64,000 nucleotides of DNA. It comes from Sphingomonas prati (GTDB taxonomy: Bacteria; Pseudomonadota; Alphaproteobacteria; Sphingomonadales; Sphingomonadaceae). This document shows positions 63,784 to 64,000 of the stretch, piece by piece; the first letter of the stretch is position 1, and each line of letters opens with the position of its first letter. The notes beneath the pieces were generated by a model. That model was not told the DNA's origin and searched no databases. It saw only the letters and a list, made by a program, of their open reading frames with translations. Location of the stretch: positions 1,302,001 through 1,366,000 of the forward strand of contig NZ_BMJP01000001.1 in assembly GCF_014643515.1 (NCBI RefSeq), given 5' to 3'. The position numbers and the translations under genes were made by a program.

Positions 63784-64000
63784 GCCGCCGCCGCGTCGTC
63801 CTCCACCGCCACACCGCGCTGCTCGCTCAAGATCTGCCACCCGGTGATGAACAGCGCCGCGATCACCGGCCCGACCACGATCCCGCTCAGCCCGAACAGC
63901 TCGATCCCGCCCAGCGTCGTCACCAGCACAACCCAATCCGGAATACCCGTATCGCGCCCGACGAGGATCGGCCGCAGGATATTGTCCGCCATCCCGATCA
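63780..64000 (-). CDS. AI-2E family transporter, 5' truncated
   Basis: Only the C-terminal part is in the window; the frame is open at base 64000 and ends with TAG at 63780. MADNILRPILVGRDTGIPDW and VVLVTTLGGIELFGLSGIVV followed by GPVIAALFITGWQIL match the last two membrane segments of the AI-2E (YdiK/PerM) transporters. Such proteins are usually 350-400 residues. The substrate of this member is unknown. Confidence 0.82.
   Translation of the reverse strand, partial: IGMADNILRPILVGRDTGIPDWVVLVTTLGGIELFGLSGIVVGPVIAALFITGWQILSEQRGVAVEDDAAAA

Overview
The window is chromosomal DNA of a high-GC alphaproteobacterium, most likely Sphingomonas or a close sphingomonad. The evidence is a near-canonical CtrA with an upstream CtrA box, groESL under a CIRCE element, a sphingomonad-type arrangement of TCA genes, an XrtA/PEP-CTERM-type glycosyltransferase, two TonB-dependent receptors and strong GC bias at third codon positions. 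I see no prophage, insertion sequence, integrase, plasmid function or CRISPR array. The content is almost all core genome with a few accessory patches. One feature is an obvious lesion: sdhB.

Layout. 1-3.6 kb: end of a DUF3089 protein, then ruvX, pyrB and a non-catalytic-looking dihydroorotase homologue. 3.8-7.2 kb: two divergent SPOR-domain envelope proteins and a prepilin peptidase. 7.4-10 kb: a TonB-dependent receptor. 10.6-13.9 kb: a lipoprotein and groES-groL with a CIRCE-controlled promoter. 13.9-17.5 kb: sppA, a TRIC-type channel and an unknown membrane protein. 17.6-29.9 kb, all on the minus strand: the central carbon cluster pdhC, sdhB (broken), thioesterase, zapE, mdh, a GIY-YIG gene beside a large palindrome, sucD, sucA, sucB, lpdA. 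30-33.7 kb: universal stress protein, an RcnB-like protein, fRMsr, arfB, an RluA-type pseudouridine synthase and wrbA. 34-41.2 kb: ctrA, two methyltransferases, a large MscS channel and the XrtA-type sugar transferase. 41.4-52.8 kb: aldo/keto reductase, a small beta-barrel protein, M20 amidohydrolase, DUF4893 lipoprotein, the unit pepN-like peptidase / patatin / 3-hydroxybutyrate dehydrogenase, a YpfJ-type metalloprotease and an NADP-dependent oxidoreductase. 53-57.1 kb: tRNA-Ala(CGC) and a siderophore-uptake operon. 57.2-59.5 kb: a GAF-PAS-GGDEF-EAL protein. 59.7-63.8 kb: a MarR regulator divergent from hppD-hmgA-maiA-Rieske (tyrosine/homogentisate breakdown). The right edge holds the end of an AI-2E family transporter.

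How the genes work together. The minus-strand cluster supplies lipoylated E2 and E3 subunits for pyruvate and 2-oxoglutarate oxidation plus several TCA steps. sucC and sdhA/C/D are not in the window. hppD, hmgA and maiA convert 4-hydroxyphenylpyruvate to fumarylacetoacetate; the final hydrolase is not here. The siderophore receptor, a fused small membrane protein and a PepSY protein form an overlapping iron-uptake operon behind a Fur-like inverted repeat.

Points most worth a second look. sdhB appears to have lost 41 bases that encode its CxxCxxC cluster ligands, and this frameshifts the rest. The pyrC-like gene lacks the metal-binding HxH. A small GIY-YIG gene sits beside a perfect 23-bp inverted repeat inside the TCA cluster. 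A family of composite palindromic repeats occupies most of the longer gaps between convergent genes. I did not identify a convincing new multi-gene defence or biosynthetic system.
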